Shown here piece after piece: positions 8,295 to 16,693 of a stretch of 64,000 nucleotides of DNA. Positions within the stretch are counted from its first letter, which is position 1; every line of letters begins with the position of its first letter. The translations under genes were made by a program, and so were the position numbers. This stretch comes from Calothrix sp. PCC 7103 (lineage in GTDB: Bacteria > Cyanobacteriota > Cyanobacteriia > Cyanobacteriales > Nostocaceae): positions 415,534-479,533 of the forward strand of contig NZ_KB217483.1 in NCBI RefSeq assembly GCF_000331305.1. The letters run 5' to 3'. The notes under the pieces are model-generated. The model did not search any database. It worked only from the letters and a program-made list of their open reading frames with translations, and was not told the DNA's origin.

Positions 8295-9149
8295 ATGCGG
8301 GTAGTTTTTGAGATTAATAAAGGAGGTAAGGAAGAAGATGTAATAGTTCCCTCTCCTGAACTAATCAATAGCCACAATGAAGTTGACGCACCTGAAAACA
8401 ACTGGGGTTATGCGATTGCAACAGCTTTTTTAGTTGCCGTAATGGTAATTCCTCCACTATCTAGTTTTATAGATTCGCTTCCTCCAACTCAATATCTACA
8501 AACCTTAGTTAGTACCAGTGTTTTAAATAACCGTAGTGACAATTTGGCGAATCGGATTGTCAAAGCAATGCAGCGCAAGGGTTATCAATTATCAACTAAT
8601 CCTTCGGAGGTAAATATTATCTACCTGCGCGGCGCCGACCAATATGGTAACTCGAACGGCAATCGTATCAACGAATGGTCTGACCGTCGGCTTGTTTTGA
8701 TGTTTCGCAATGGTCAACCCACTGTTGTAGGCAATTGGGCTGCTACTGTTAAGCCAGGATTGCCTGCCATTCAGAATCCGACTAATAATCAAGGCGCCGC
8801 TTTTATTGAACCTGGACAGTATTCGGCTTGGCGAGTTGGTACTCATCATGGAATATTTGGGCGTGTAGAGTTGGGTTTGGTACAAGTGGCGCCTGTAAAG
8901 TTTCGCCGTGATGCTATTCGGCTTGGCGATGTAAGTGACCAGCCTGTGCAGTCGGGAATGATTGGATTAAACCAACATTCAGGTAGTGACCAACAGTACG
9001 TAAATAAAGCTTCTTATGCTTGTCTTGCTGCCCAATCTCAAAATGCACACCTGAATAAATTTATGAAACTTGTGATGTCAGACCCTCGCTACCGTCGGGA
9101 TAAGAATTTTGTCTTGACTACAACCATTTTGGACGTTAGTGATATTTAA
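8295..9149 (+). CDS. Membrane-anchored phage/cyanobacterial endolysin-like protein, L,D-transpeptidase-like motif
   Basis: 284 residues: a cytoplasmic N-terminus, one transmembrane helix at ~40-59, then an extracytoplasmic domain. The domain (NEWSDRRLVLMFRNGQP, VVGNWAATVKPG, PGQYSAWRVGTHH, GLNQHSG, ASYACLAAQ) resembles a family I know from cyanobacteria and their phages that is linked to peptidoglycan binding or lysis. The His of NQHSG followed by SYACL recalls the H...SxGC catalytic pattern of L,D-transpeptidases, although Gly is replaced. It is followed at once by two further cell-wall enzymes. A wall-remodelling role is likely; exact chemistry is uncertain. Confidence 0.6.
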   Translation: MRVVFEINKGGKEEDVIVPSPELINSHNEVDAPENNWGYAIATAFLVAVMVIPPLSSFIDSLPPTQYLQTLVSTSVLNNRSDNLANRIVKAMQRKGYQLSTNPSEVNIIYLRGADQYGNSNGNRINEWSDRRLVLMFRNGQPTVVGNWAATVKPGLPAIQNPTNNQGAAFIEPGQYSAWRVGTHHGIFGRVELGLVQVAPVKFRRDAIRLGDVSDQPVQSGMIGLNQHSGSDQQYVNKASYACLAAQSQNAHLNKFMKLVMSDPRYRRDKNFVLTTTILDVSDI

Positions 9150-9152
9150 AAC

Positions 9153-9779
9153 ATGCGAATTGTCATCACTACTGATGGTGGGACTAGGAAAAACGCTCAT
9201 AAACAAGTAGAAAAGAGTGAATTCGGTTATGCATTTGCATCGCTTATCCTAATTGCAGCAATCATTATTCCTGGTATTTCTAATTGGGTACAATCGCAAC
9301 CACTAGTAGTAGCTCTTCAAGATTTAGTACAAATACCGATTGCAGGTAACGTATCGAAGAAAGTTTCTACTCTTAGGTTTGTTTTCCCCACTCTTAAAGG
9401 TATACCTGTTACTTCTGAGTTTGGTTGGCGCCTGCATCCAATTACAGGAGAGAGGAAATTACACACGGGAATAGACTTTGGCGCCCAATTTGGGACACCG
9501 ATTTACGCAGTAGCAGGTGGTAAAGTCGAGTTTTCAGGTGAGAAAGGTGGGTATGGTAAGGCTGTAATTATTGAGCATAACGATAATTTTTCTACCTTAT
9601 ATGGACATTCCAGCCAACTCTATGTAAATGAAGGTGCTTCTGTGGCGCCAGGACAATTGATTGCATTAGTGGGAAGTACGGGATTTTCAACAGGACCACA
9701 TTTGCACTTTGAGGTGAGGATTAACGATAAACCAGTTAACCCACGCCCTTATTTGCAGCAGTATTTAGCAAAGCGATAA
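9153..9779 (+). CDS. Membrane-anchored M23 (LytM/LysM-type) metallopeptidase
   Basis: 208 residues with one transmembrane helix at ~24-42 and a C-terminal peptidase M23 domain (~85-205). Zinc-site motifs are intact: HTGIDFG (H-x3-D) and HLHFEV (HxH), with TSEFGWRLHP and GYGKAVIIEH typical of the family. M23 enzymes cut peptide cross-bridges in peptidoglycan. The neighbours include another wall enzyme on each side and an FtsK-like ATPase, so a role in opening the wall for a transenvelope machine is plausible. Confidence 0.9.
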   Translation: MRIVITTDGGTRKNAHKQVEKSEFGYAFASLILIAAIIIPGISNWVQSQPLVVALQDLVQIPIAGNVSKKVSTLRFVFPTLKGIPVTSEFGWRLHPITGERKLHTGIDFGAQFGTPIYAVAGGKVEFSGEKGGYGKAVIIEHNDNFSTLYGHSSQLYVNEGASVAPGQLIALVGSTGFSTGPHLHFEVRINDKPVNPRPYLQQYLAKR

Positions 9780-9781
9780 TT

Positions 9782-10579
9782 ATGCTGTTAAGAATTTTTA
9801 TTTCTGGTTTAATTGGTGCTGCTAGTTCTATTGCTTTTTCTTATGGTGCAGCTTCAGTTCCATGTCGGTCAGGTTCTCATGGCGCTGATACTGTATGTCA
9901 GACGCGCGAAGAGTCACAGTCACTTGACAGTTGGAAATTTGGTTTTGTTGCTGGCTCCTTAGTGGGGTTACTAAGGGGAAGAAATTCGCGTCCTGTATCT
10001 TGCTTGCAACCTAGTCATGTTTCAGTAGCTTCAGTTTTATGCTTAGGAATTTACATGCTAGGCTCACAAACTTTTGGTTTAGGAACCAAGAGCTATAACA
10101 ATACTTCTGCCGTGAAATCTTCTTACTCCCAAAGAATGCAGGCTTTTTTGGCAACGATTCGCTGGGCTGAGACTGGTACTTCTAATATTGAGAGTTATCG
10201 GAAGTTAGTTTTTAGTGGGACTTTTAATGATTTTTCCACTCATCCATTGATTAAACAATGTGCGCCAATTAATAGAAAGCGCGTTTGTTCTACTGCTGCT
10301 GGTGCTTACCAGATGCTAGATAAATCTTGGTATGACCTCCAGCCAAAACTAAACTTGACTAATTTTTCTCCTGCTTCCCAAGACAAAATGGCAGTAGAGT
10401 ATATTCGCCGTAATCAAGCTATAGCTGACGTTGAAACAGGTAATTTTGATGCTGCTCTTGAAAAAGTGGGGAGAGTTTGGGCGAGTATACCTTATAACAA
10501 TTACAATCAAAATGCAAAAACATTAGAACAATTGAGAAGTTATTATCAAAAGCAATTATTGGTTTATGGAGGTCAGTAA
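9782..10579 (+). CDS. Membrane-anchored lambda-R-like lysozyme/lytic transglycosylase
   Basis: 265 residues. The first ~110 hold up to three hydrophobic stretches (around 4-20, 55-66 and 80-98). Residues ~115-262 resemble the lambda endolysin R (GH104) fold: FLATIRWAETGT carries the catalytic Glu, followed by FNDFSTHP, STAAGAYQML, SPASQDKMAVEYI and KVGRVWASIPYNNY. Lambda R cleaves the glycan strand by transglycosylation. Here the enzyme is tethered to the membrane rather than released by a holin. It ends one base before the FtsK-like gene start. Confidence 0.8.
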   Translation: MLLRIFISGLIGAASSIAFSYGAASVPCRSGSHGADTVCQTREESQSLDSWKFGFVAGSLVGLLRGRNSRPVSCLQPSHVSVASVLCLGIYMLGSQTFGLGTKSYNNTSAVKSSYSQRMQAFLATIRWAETGTSNIESYRKLVFSGTFNDFSTHPLIKQCAPINRKRVCSTAAGAYQMLDKSWYDLQPKLNLTNFSPASQDKMAVEYIRRNQAIADVETGNFDAALEKVGRVWASIPYNNYNQNAKTLEQLRSYYQKQLLVYGGQ

Positions 10580-10580
10580 T

Positions 10581-12599
10581 ATGCAAGCAAACTACTCCAA
10601 TGAAGAAATTTATCAAGCAATTACATGTCTTAGACAAGCGGGTTTATCAAATCAGGAGATTTTGACTGAAGCTGAAAATTTATTTGATTTTAACCAGCAG
10701 CTATATGTTTTAAATCTTCTTCAAGAGTCAGACTTTGGTAGTAAAATTATCCGCCCTATCAAAACCTATGACCATAATTATCTGTTTGAGATGATTTACC
10801 AAGCAGTTGTTAGTGGTACTTCTGAAAGTCAGATAATTGAGGCTTGTCAGTCAGAATTAAGCCTAGAGGATTTAGCTTTTTCTAAATTAGCTTTGGAGTA
10901 TATTTTAATTAATAGGTATATTAGTAAGTACGAGCGAGATGCTTTTATACTTGACTTATATAAGCTTTATCAAGAGGTAAAGTCTTATAATGAATTAATG
11001 AAAGTGGCTAATTTAACTAAAAACCTTTATTTGAAGCAGCTAGTTTACAAAACAGTAGAGCTAGTTGCTAAGAAAACAGGCGAAGTTACATCATTATCAT
11101 TACAGAACGTAACTAAAAATGCTTTAATAGCATCAGATAATTATAATGAGGATGTTAGTATAATTAAAACAGACTTTGAAAATAAGGTTGGTGATATTTT
11201 AGTTGAAACCTTAAACGACTTTGGTATTACGTGTAGCTATGTTAATACCAAGACTGGCCCAACCTTTAAGCGAGTTAAGATTAAGTTAGGAAAGGGGGTT
11301 AGTTTTAAAAAAGTTCAAGGTTTAGGTAATGACTTAGTACAGCAGTTAGGTGAAGAACTGGGTTTAGAAAACCCACCTATGATATCTGTTGTACCAGGAG
11401 CAGTTGTATTTGATATTCCTAGACTTGACAGGCAGGTAGCTTGTTTTTCCGACTATGTTGACCTGACAAGTAAGATTGATATTAGCCGGATAGTTATCCC
11501 TGGTGGGGTGGATGTTGACGGTAAGTATATTGAAATCTCCTTATGCGACTCAAATGTTTACCACACATTGGGTGGTGGGATGACCGGCGGGGGTAAAAGT
11601 CAATACGAAAAGGCGATGGTTTTATACTTAGCGCTGCGCTATCCCCCAAGTTTGGTCAAACTAGCCCTCAGCGATGTAAAGCTAGTTTCGCTCACTTGCT
11701 TTAACGGACTTCCTCATTTAGTGGCACCTGTTGCCGAAGATGCAGTTAGTACGCTGCAAATTTTCAATTACCTGGTGGCAGAACAGGAACTTCGCTACCA
11801 AGAATTTAAGCGGGTGGGAGTTGAAAACATTAACGAGTACAACCAAATGTTTTCTAGCTGCCCCATACCTCGAATTATCTCTGTTACTGACGAATGTTTT
11901 GACTTGCTCTCGGATACCACTTATAAAGACCCTATGGAAATGGCATTAATGAAACTACTAGCAAAAGCGGGTGCAGCGGGAATTAATATTTTTCTTTTTA
12001 CTCAGCGTCCAGATAAGGATGTAATCAAACCCCTGATTCGGTCGAACTGTTCGGGTAAGATTGCTTTTATGGTGTCCCGTCCCGAAGATAGCGGCATTAT
12101 TTTAGGTAATCCTGATGATGACCGTGCAGCTAGTTTGTTAGGAGGTGGAGACATGCTTTACAAATCTCCTAAAGGGGTTATGCGTCTCCAAGGTTTATAC
12201 TTAGGTGCCAAAGCTGACTTTCAAGCATTGCTCGACACATGCATGACTGCCCATACTGATACCCCTTGTTGGAATTCAGGGTTAGATTTTTCTAGCTTTA
12301 ATACTCTAAATAGTAGTAATAGTGGCGCCAGTAATGAACAATTACGCAATCGGTTAAATAAAGCTATTACTAAATCATTAATAAATCAAGAAGCACAAGA
12401 CACTTTTTCTAGTTTTTCTCTTGATGATTTAAGCAAGTCTCAGATTATTTCTCTACACAGTAGGGGTTACGAACTGCATCAAATCATTCAAGAAGTATTT
12501 AAATTATCGCGTGCGGATGGGAGGCAATATAAACGAGTACGTGATATGGTATACGGTTTTATAGCCTCTTTAGAGTCTGAGTCTGATGATGATATTTAA
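10581..12599 (+). CDS. FtsK/SpoIIIE-type DNA translocase ATPase
   Basis: About 672 residues. I choose ATG 10581, which has GGAGG about 9 nt upstream, over ATG 10566 inside the previous gene. An N-terminal helical region (~1-200) precedes an FtsK motor core: Walker A GGGMTGGGKSQ at ~331, Walker B RIISVTDECFD at ~431, sensor-like IFLFTQRPDKDVI, and GKIAFMVSRPEDSG. There are no transmembrane helices, unlike chromosomal FtsK, and no obvious gamma DNA-reading domain, although the last ~60 residues are basic and helical. Related soluble or plasmid FtsK-like proteins (TraB, Tra of actinobacterial plasmids) pump double-stranded DNA between cells. The operon context with wall enzymes suggests that role here; this is inference. 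Confidence 0.85.
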   Translation: MQANYSNEEIYQAITCLRQAGLSNQEILTEAENLFDFNQQLYVLNLLQESDFGSKIIRPIKTYDHNYLFEMIYQAVVSGTSESQIIEACQSELSLEDLAFSKLALEYILINRYISKYERDAFILDLYKLYQEVKSYNELMKVANLTKNLYLKQLVYKTVELVAKKTGEVTSLSLQNVTKNALIASDNYNEDVSIIKTDFENKVGDILVETLNDFGITCSYVNTKTGPTFKRVKIKLGKGVSFKKVQGLGNDLVQQLGEELGLENPPMISVVPGAVVFDIPRLDRQVACFSDYVDLTSKIDISRIVIPGGVDVDGKYIEISLCDSNVYHTLGGGMTGGGKSQYEKAMVLYLALRYPPSLVKLALSDVKLVSLTCFNGLPHLVAPVAEDAVSTLQIFNYLVAEQELRYQEFKRVGVENINEYNQMFSSCPIPRIISVTDECFDLLSDTTYKDPMEMALMKLLAKAGAAGINIFLFTQRPDKDVIKPLIRSNCSGKIAFMVSRPEDSGIILGNPDDDRAASLLGGGDMLYKSPKGVMRLQGLYLGAKADFQALLDTCMTAHTDTPCWNSGLDFSSFNTLNSSNSGASNEQLRNRLNKAITKSLINQEAQDTFSSFSLDDLSKSQIISLHSRGYELHQIIQEVFKLSRADGRQYKRVRDMVYGFIASLESESDDDI

Positions 12600-12631
12600 A
12601 CTTAATATAAAGTGATATTCCAATTGGTGGA

Positions 12632-12650
12632 TTATTGTTTTAAACAATAA
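12632..12650. repeat. Near-perfect short inverted repeat after the FtsK-like gene
   Basis: TTATTGTTT/AAACAATAA, two 9-bp arms around a single T. It lies 33 bp after the ATPase stop and about 200 bp before the next gene. No T-tract follows, so it is more likely a protein-binding site than a terminator. Confidence 0.4.
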
Positions 12651-12857
12651 AGTAAGTTTCGATTCTTACTATCACAATTGGGGATTAAGCAGTTGACCGA
12701 TACTGAAAATTAACTGGTACAGAAGAATTATCTAGTTCTGGAAGATTTAAGAGAGTAAGGTGTAGGTTAATTGTTTCTCTCCAAATCCCAATTAAAAAGA
12801 TGCCGGGGCAAGAGTAATTTTTGTTCTTGTAAACCTGTATTTAAAGAGGGATAGACT

Positions 12858-14132
12858 ATGTTGAGGAAAATTTGTGGTCAAGCATTTGAAGCGATTAATA
12901 TGTCAGTAGGAGTTATTTCTCTGTCCGCGATTGGCTTGGGTGCGGTAGCAATTTTCGGTGGTTCTGGTTCTCTTTGTCTTGCTAAAGTTGGAGTCAGAAT
13001 TGTTCGAGAAGAAAATGCTGTACAAGCAATTAATCTTGGCATGAGGACTACCATTGGTGGCGCCGTTGGCTTTGTTGCTGCGGTAATAGCTGCTGCTGGT
13101 GCTGCAAATGCAGTTGACAAGGCGCAGTTGGAGAAATCTTTAAATTCTGATACTAATTCTGTGGTATTCAATTCGAGCAATAGTATTTGCTGTGACGACA
13201 ATACTAGTTTGATTTATCTTTACCAGATAATGAAAATTGAAGGTTGTCGTAACCTCAATAGCAAGTTGATTATTGGAAGAATAGAGGATGAAACACATCG
13301 AAAAGTTGTGATTTACGATACGTTATGCCATCACGTCGATAGCTTAATGGAAATTTTTGACATTGATTACGATGAGGATAAGCTAGTAGGAAAAGCTTTT
13401 TCATCCCAAAATCCTAATCCTTGGAAGGCAGTTTGCGAGTTTGTTAGCTTTCATAATTCTATACTGCGAGTAAAGTCGTGTGGAGAATTTTCTGGGATTA
13501 ACCTAGAAACATGTGTTGGATGTCGTAATCTACACGGTGCTAACAAAATTTTATGCGGGTACTACCCCTTTGGATGGGATTCTAGTTGTGCTTGTCCTGA
13601 TTGGCAATCTGATGGTAGAAAGGTTTATTTCCCATATGAGCGTCAAGAAACTATCGACAAATTGAATCAAGATATTGAGTCAAATAAGGCATTGTTGCTC
13701 AAAGATGACGATGGTACTTTAACTCTTTGGGATAATCACACTTTACGTAGGTTTCATTTTTCATGGGCAGGAATTCTTCTTGAAGATTCTGACCGACTTT
13801 TAGAATTGGGTACACATGCCCGCTTGCTTTCCTACATTAAATACTTTGCTGTCAGGGCTATAATTGAGTTTGATTACTCTACTAAGCTTTTAGAGTTTAC
13901 TAAACAGTTGAAGGGTATTGCTACTATTGACATTGAAAACGATACTATTAATGTTCGGACGAATTATTGTCCACATTTTAATAATCATATTACTCGTACT
14001 TATCGTTTTCGTTTTGATGGTATCCCGTTATATCCTTACGAATCAATTGTGCCTGTAGAGTTAAAGCATAATTACAATTTAGCTACTTTTATTGTCTGGC
14101 TGAAAGCAAATAAAACTAAGCTTGGAAAGTGA
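12858..14132 (+). CDS. Hypothetical membrane protein with Cys/His cluster
   Basis: 424 residues. Two hydrophobic segments near the N-terminus (~14-37, around VISLSAIGLGAVAIFGG; ~62-85, Gly/Ala-rich) are followed by a long soluble domain. Residues ~219-250 hold a Cys cluster: CVGC, then HG, C, and CAC before PDW, a pattern suited to zinc or iron-sulfur binding. It is separated by 258 bp from the FtsK-like gene and continues in the same direction. No family recognised. Possibly a structural or sensor part of the transfer-like block. Confidence 0.6.
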   Translation: MLRKICGQAFEAINMSVGVISLSAIGLGAVAIFGGSGSLCLAKVGVRIVREENAVQAINLGMRTTIGGAVGFVAAVIAAAGAANAVDKAQLEKSLNSDTNSVVFNSSNSICCDDNTSLIYLYQIMKIEGCRNLNSKLIIGRIEDETHRKVVIYDTLCHHVDSLMEIFDIDYDEDKLVGKAFSSQNPNPWKAVCEFVSFHNSILRVKSCGEFSGINLETCVGCRNLHGANKILCGYYPFGWDSSCACPDWQSDGRKVYFPYERQETIDKLNQDIESNKALLLKDDDGTLTLWDNHTLRRFHFSWAGILLEDSDRLLELGTHARLLSYIKYFAVRAIIEFDYSTKLLEFTKQLKGIATIDIENDTINVRTNYCPHFNNHITRTYRFRFDGIPLYPYESIVPVELKHNYNLATFIVWLKANKTKLGK

Positions 14133-14323
14133 ATCTAGTTTTCTAGAGGCTCCTACATACTCAAAATACCATGATTGAAGTATCAGACGTAACAATTTCT
14201 CAAAACTTACACCTCCCTTTGAGACAACCTCAAATCAGAATGCAATTTGGTCTATCTGCTACGGTGTAATAGCGCCAATATTCCTTCTGTCTTGTTAGTG
14301 GTTTGTAAATAGTTCATTCAGTA

Positions 14324-14363
14324 CGGGGGTATTTCCCCCGCTACTGGGTGAATTCTAGAAAGA
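14324..14363 (+). promoter_or_regulatory. Structured leader of the next gene
   Basis: Two adjacent short inverted repeats: CGGGGG/CCCCCG (14324-14329, 14335-14340; 5-nt loop) and GGGTG/CACCC beginning at 14346. They sit directly upstream of the ribosome-binding region (GGAGG) of the gene at 14392. They could act in translational control or mRNA stability. No T-tract is present. Confidence 0.35.
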
Positions 14364-14391
14364 CACCCATTAATAATTCGGAGGAACTAGC

Positions 14392-14808
14392 ATGTTTAAC
14401 CTATTTAATTGTTCTGCGTTTGAAACTTCTACTTCCGTTCAGGCTATCAACGATGTGTTGTTTCCAGTTGTTCTATTTGTAGTTATTTTTTGGCTAATGT
14501 GTGAGATTTTCTTAATCGATGTTGCAGTTGAAGGCAACTTACCTGTGGATGAAGAGTTTACCAATGGTATTGTCCAAACTCAAATTGATAAAGATAATTC
14601 TTCTCAAAAAGCTGAAGATGACCGAATTGGAAGTGACGTTGATACTGGGCACCAAAACTTGAAAGCGTTGGGCACTCGTAAACTTCGAGATTTTTGTCGA
14701 AATAGCAAAATTAAAGGGTACGCTAGTGCTTACAACCGACGTGGACTAGATGGATTAGTAGAGTTTTTATTGACAAAACAAATCTATGCTCATCAAATTG
14801 AGCAATAG
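14392..14808 (+). CDS. Membrane protein with Rho_N/SAP-like C-terminal domain
   Basis: 138 residues. One transmembrane helix at ~25-47 (around PVVLFVVIFWLMCEIFLI), an acidic polar linker, then residues ~98-133 (LGTRKLRDFCRNSKIKGY, followed by GLDGLVEFLL) with the helix-extended-helix look of SAP/Rho N-terminal nucleic-acid-binding motifs. The start is supported by a GGAGG ribosome-binding site. A membrane-tethered DNA-binding protein at the end of a transfer-like block could anchor DNA at the envelope; this is inference. Confidence 0.6.
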   Translation: MFNLFNCSAFETSTSVQAINDVLFPVVLFVVIFWLMCEIFLIDVAVEGNLPVDEEFTNGIVQTQIDKDNSSQKAEDDRIGSDVDTGHQNLKALGTRKLRDFCRNSKIKGYASAYNRRGLDGLVEFLLTKQIYAHQIEQ

Positions 14809-14841
14809 TTAAAGCATGTAGATATGTTGACGCGTGGACAT

Positions 14842-14868
14842 TAATGAAAAACCCCGGCACTTTCATTA
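14842..14868 (+). terminator. Stem-loop after the 14392 gene
   Basis: Perfect 8-bp stem TAATGAAA/TTTCATTA with an 11-nt loop, 33 bp after the stop codon. No T-tract follows, so it may be a processing or termination stem of the upstream operon. Low certainty. Confidence 0.3.
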
Positions 14869-15065
14869 GGGTTAACTAGGTATATGCCTAAATTGTTATA
14901 CCCAGTTATAGCACTACATCTAAGATTCTCATATAATAAAAATAACTCAGCCGAAAAAACTTACTTACTTCATTTCATCTCCCAAAGATAAACTCTACCA
15001 TATTAGATTTATTAGATTTAGGAGGTCTAAACCTAAAATCTAACTAAGTTTTTAATTTTATTTTT

Positions 15066-15095
15066 CAATAAAAAAGAAGATGTGCAGTACACATC
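15066..15095 (-). terminator. Terminator-like hairpin read on the minus strand
   Basis: Read on the minus strand, GATGTG-TACTG-CACATC is followed by TTCTTTTTTATTG, a classical intrinsic terminator layout. On the plus strand the T-tract would be upstream and the element would not work. No convincing minus-strand gene ends here, so it may end an untranslated RNA. Confidence 0.35.
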
Positions 15096-15672
15096 CCCTA
15101 TTGAAGTACAATAATGTGGAAATCTTAAACTAGCTTTGAAAACGGCGCCATTTATAAATTAGTTTTGCCGCGCTTTATTAAAACAACTTGTTATCAATAC
15201 ACCAAAGGTTTTGATTGTTACGGAAAAATCAAATATTTTAAGTAGCTCATTTTAAGTAGCTCTTGGATAGGTGTTTTGTACTAAACGCAGAATGTTTTAT
15301 TAAGAAATTTTGCAGGAGTGGAGATTTGGAGATTGAACCTCTACAGCTATGATTTGGTTGTAACAAATCCGAAAATCTATTTTGTCGCGTTTAAGTTAAA
15401 AGCTAATAGGCAAAAGATTTTGAGTATTTTTTAGTACAAAAGTAATTACATCATTCCCGTGGGTAGCAGCTTCAATAGAATTCCTCGGTTAAATATGAAG
15501 TGAGCAAAAATTGAATAATTTTTGACCTGGTTTGTAAGCAACGGCATCTAGCAATATTTAACCAAACAAATGAAACGCAAAGGAGTATGGAAGCTTGGCG
15601 CAGCTTAAGTTTGATGTTAACTGTATTGATGTTCGTGCCCAAATATGTACAAGCATAAGCGCAAATTACTAA

Positions 15673-16135
15673 AAGGGCGCACTGACTACAACCACTTTTG
15701 ATGTCTGGCAAACGATTTCAGTACGCATTCCCCGCACAGGTGCATTCCGACAATTTGAACGTTTGAGATGCCCTGGTGTTTATGAAGTTTTTAATCGTCA
15801 CCACCAATGATTTGTTGAATTTCTTTAGCGGTGTTCCATCCACCGTTGACTTAAGTCTCACTGCTGTCCCCATTGGTGCAGAAGCAATAAAAACCATAAA
15901 AGCCTTAAGTAATGACGGTCACAGTACTAATGCTCTACTTAGTGCATTTCTAACTAACGTAATACGAATTGATACAACTGTGAGTAGTGGTTACGGCAAT
16001 GCGCTCAACACTAGGGGTAGCCTTATTACCAGACGCAAATTAGCTGATGGCGTAATTGATATTACCCTCAATAGGTACTTCAATGCTTTAACCTATGCCG
16101 AGTTGATCATTATTCATTGGCGGAATATTGTGTAA
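15673..16135 (+). pseudogene. Possible frameshifted gene remnant
   Basis: A stop-free stretch from 15673 to the TGA at 15808 reads with coding-like composition (FDVWQTISVRIPRTGAF, then CPGVYEVFNRHHQ). A second frame from GTG 15776 to 16135 encodes 119 residues (STVDLSLTAVPIGAEAI and others). The two overlap in different frames, as expected for one gene broken by an indel, or two short unrelated frames. No family recognised and no good ribosome-binding site seen. Confidence 0.25.
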
Positions 16136-16423
16136 AACTTTGTAAAGTGCTGCATAATTTCCTGGTGCCAGTCGTATAAGTAAATATGAAATTACAGATT
16201 GTCTCATAATAAAAATATGGAGAGCTTTTAGGAATGCAGTGTATTTTCCCGAAAAATTACTTAGTAAAGCTGTAGAGAAATAACAAGATATAAGCCAAGT
16301 TAGTAAAATGGAAATGATTTATATGAAATAAAATATGTCCACTAGTTTTTCAAGTGCTATAGCAGATTATTGGCGCTGCTATCGTATCGTCATGATTTAA
16401 TCTTTAATGGAGCCAAGACCAAA

Positions 16424-16609
16424 ATGAGAACTAAAAAGTTCTTGTATCCATTGGAGCAACAATTGAAGTTTTGTCAGCTTGAAACTGAAGTAGAATTTCT
16501 GTTGCAACAGATGCAGCTTCTTAACCAAGAACTATCTTTATCCTCAAAAACAATGCTGCATCAGACACAAGTCGTCCATAGTAGTGAATCGAAAAACAAG
16601 ACTACCTAA
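16424..16609 (+). CDS. Small conserved protein heading the first half of the island (paralog of 30776)
   Basis: 61 residues from ATG 16424; upstream in-frame codons from 16370 are probably not translated. The core LYPLEQQLKFCQLETEVEF is nearly identical to LYPLEQQLKFCQLQTEVDL in the gene at 30776, and both are preceded by a similar TCTTTA(A)TGGAGCC leader. The rest diverges in a polar tail. Predicted to be helical, perhaps a coiled coil, with one conserved Cys. The duplicate stands just before the second half of the biosynthetic island, suggesting a linked regulatory or scaffold role. Function unknown. Confidence 0.6.
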   Translation: MRTKKFLYPLEQQLKFCQLETEVEFLLQQMQLLNQELSLSSKTMLHQTQVVHSSESKNKTT

Positions 16610-16693
16610 ATTAATTAAACGTTAGTCTTATAACCATTTCACGGGCATAAATTTGATTTCATAATTCATTAGTAATTAACAAGGTTGATAACT

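Larger units (their letters stand above)
14809..16423. other. Long AT-rich region with hairpins and decayed coding remnants
   Basis: About 1.6 kb between the transfer-like block and the biosynthetic island. It contains the hairpin TAATGAAA/TTTCATTA at 14842-14868, a minus-strand terminator-like hairpin at 15079-15095, one GGCGCC at ~15144, and a possibly frameshifted gene at 15673-16135. Several minus-strand frames exist but none has convincing composition. It could be a junction between modules of different origin. Confidence 0.4.

Noticed and set aside
8295-10579. Wall enzymes considered as a phage lysis cassette
   Set aside because: All three have membrane anchors, and no holin, spanin, capsid or tail genes are visible.
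14171-14269. Short 32-codon frame between the Cys-cluster gene and the SAP-like gene
   Set aside because: No ribosome-binding site and no recognisable features; too short to support.
4721-14808. Block considered as a standard type IV secretion system
   Set aside because: No VirB4, VirB11, VirD4 or relaxase motifs were recognised; the only motor is FtsK/SpoIIIE-like.
15472-15711. 79-codon minus-strand frame
   Set aside because: Low-complexity, Cys/Leu-rich composition without a recognisable domain or ribosome-binding site; probably chance in AT-rich DNA.
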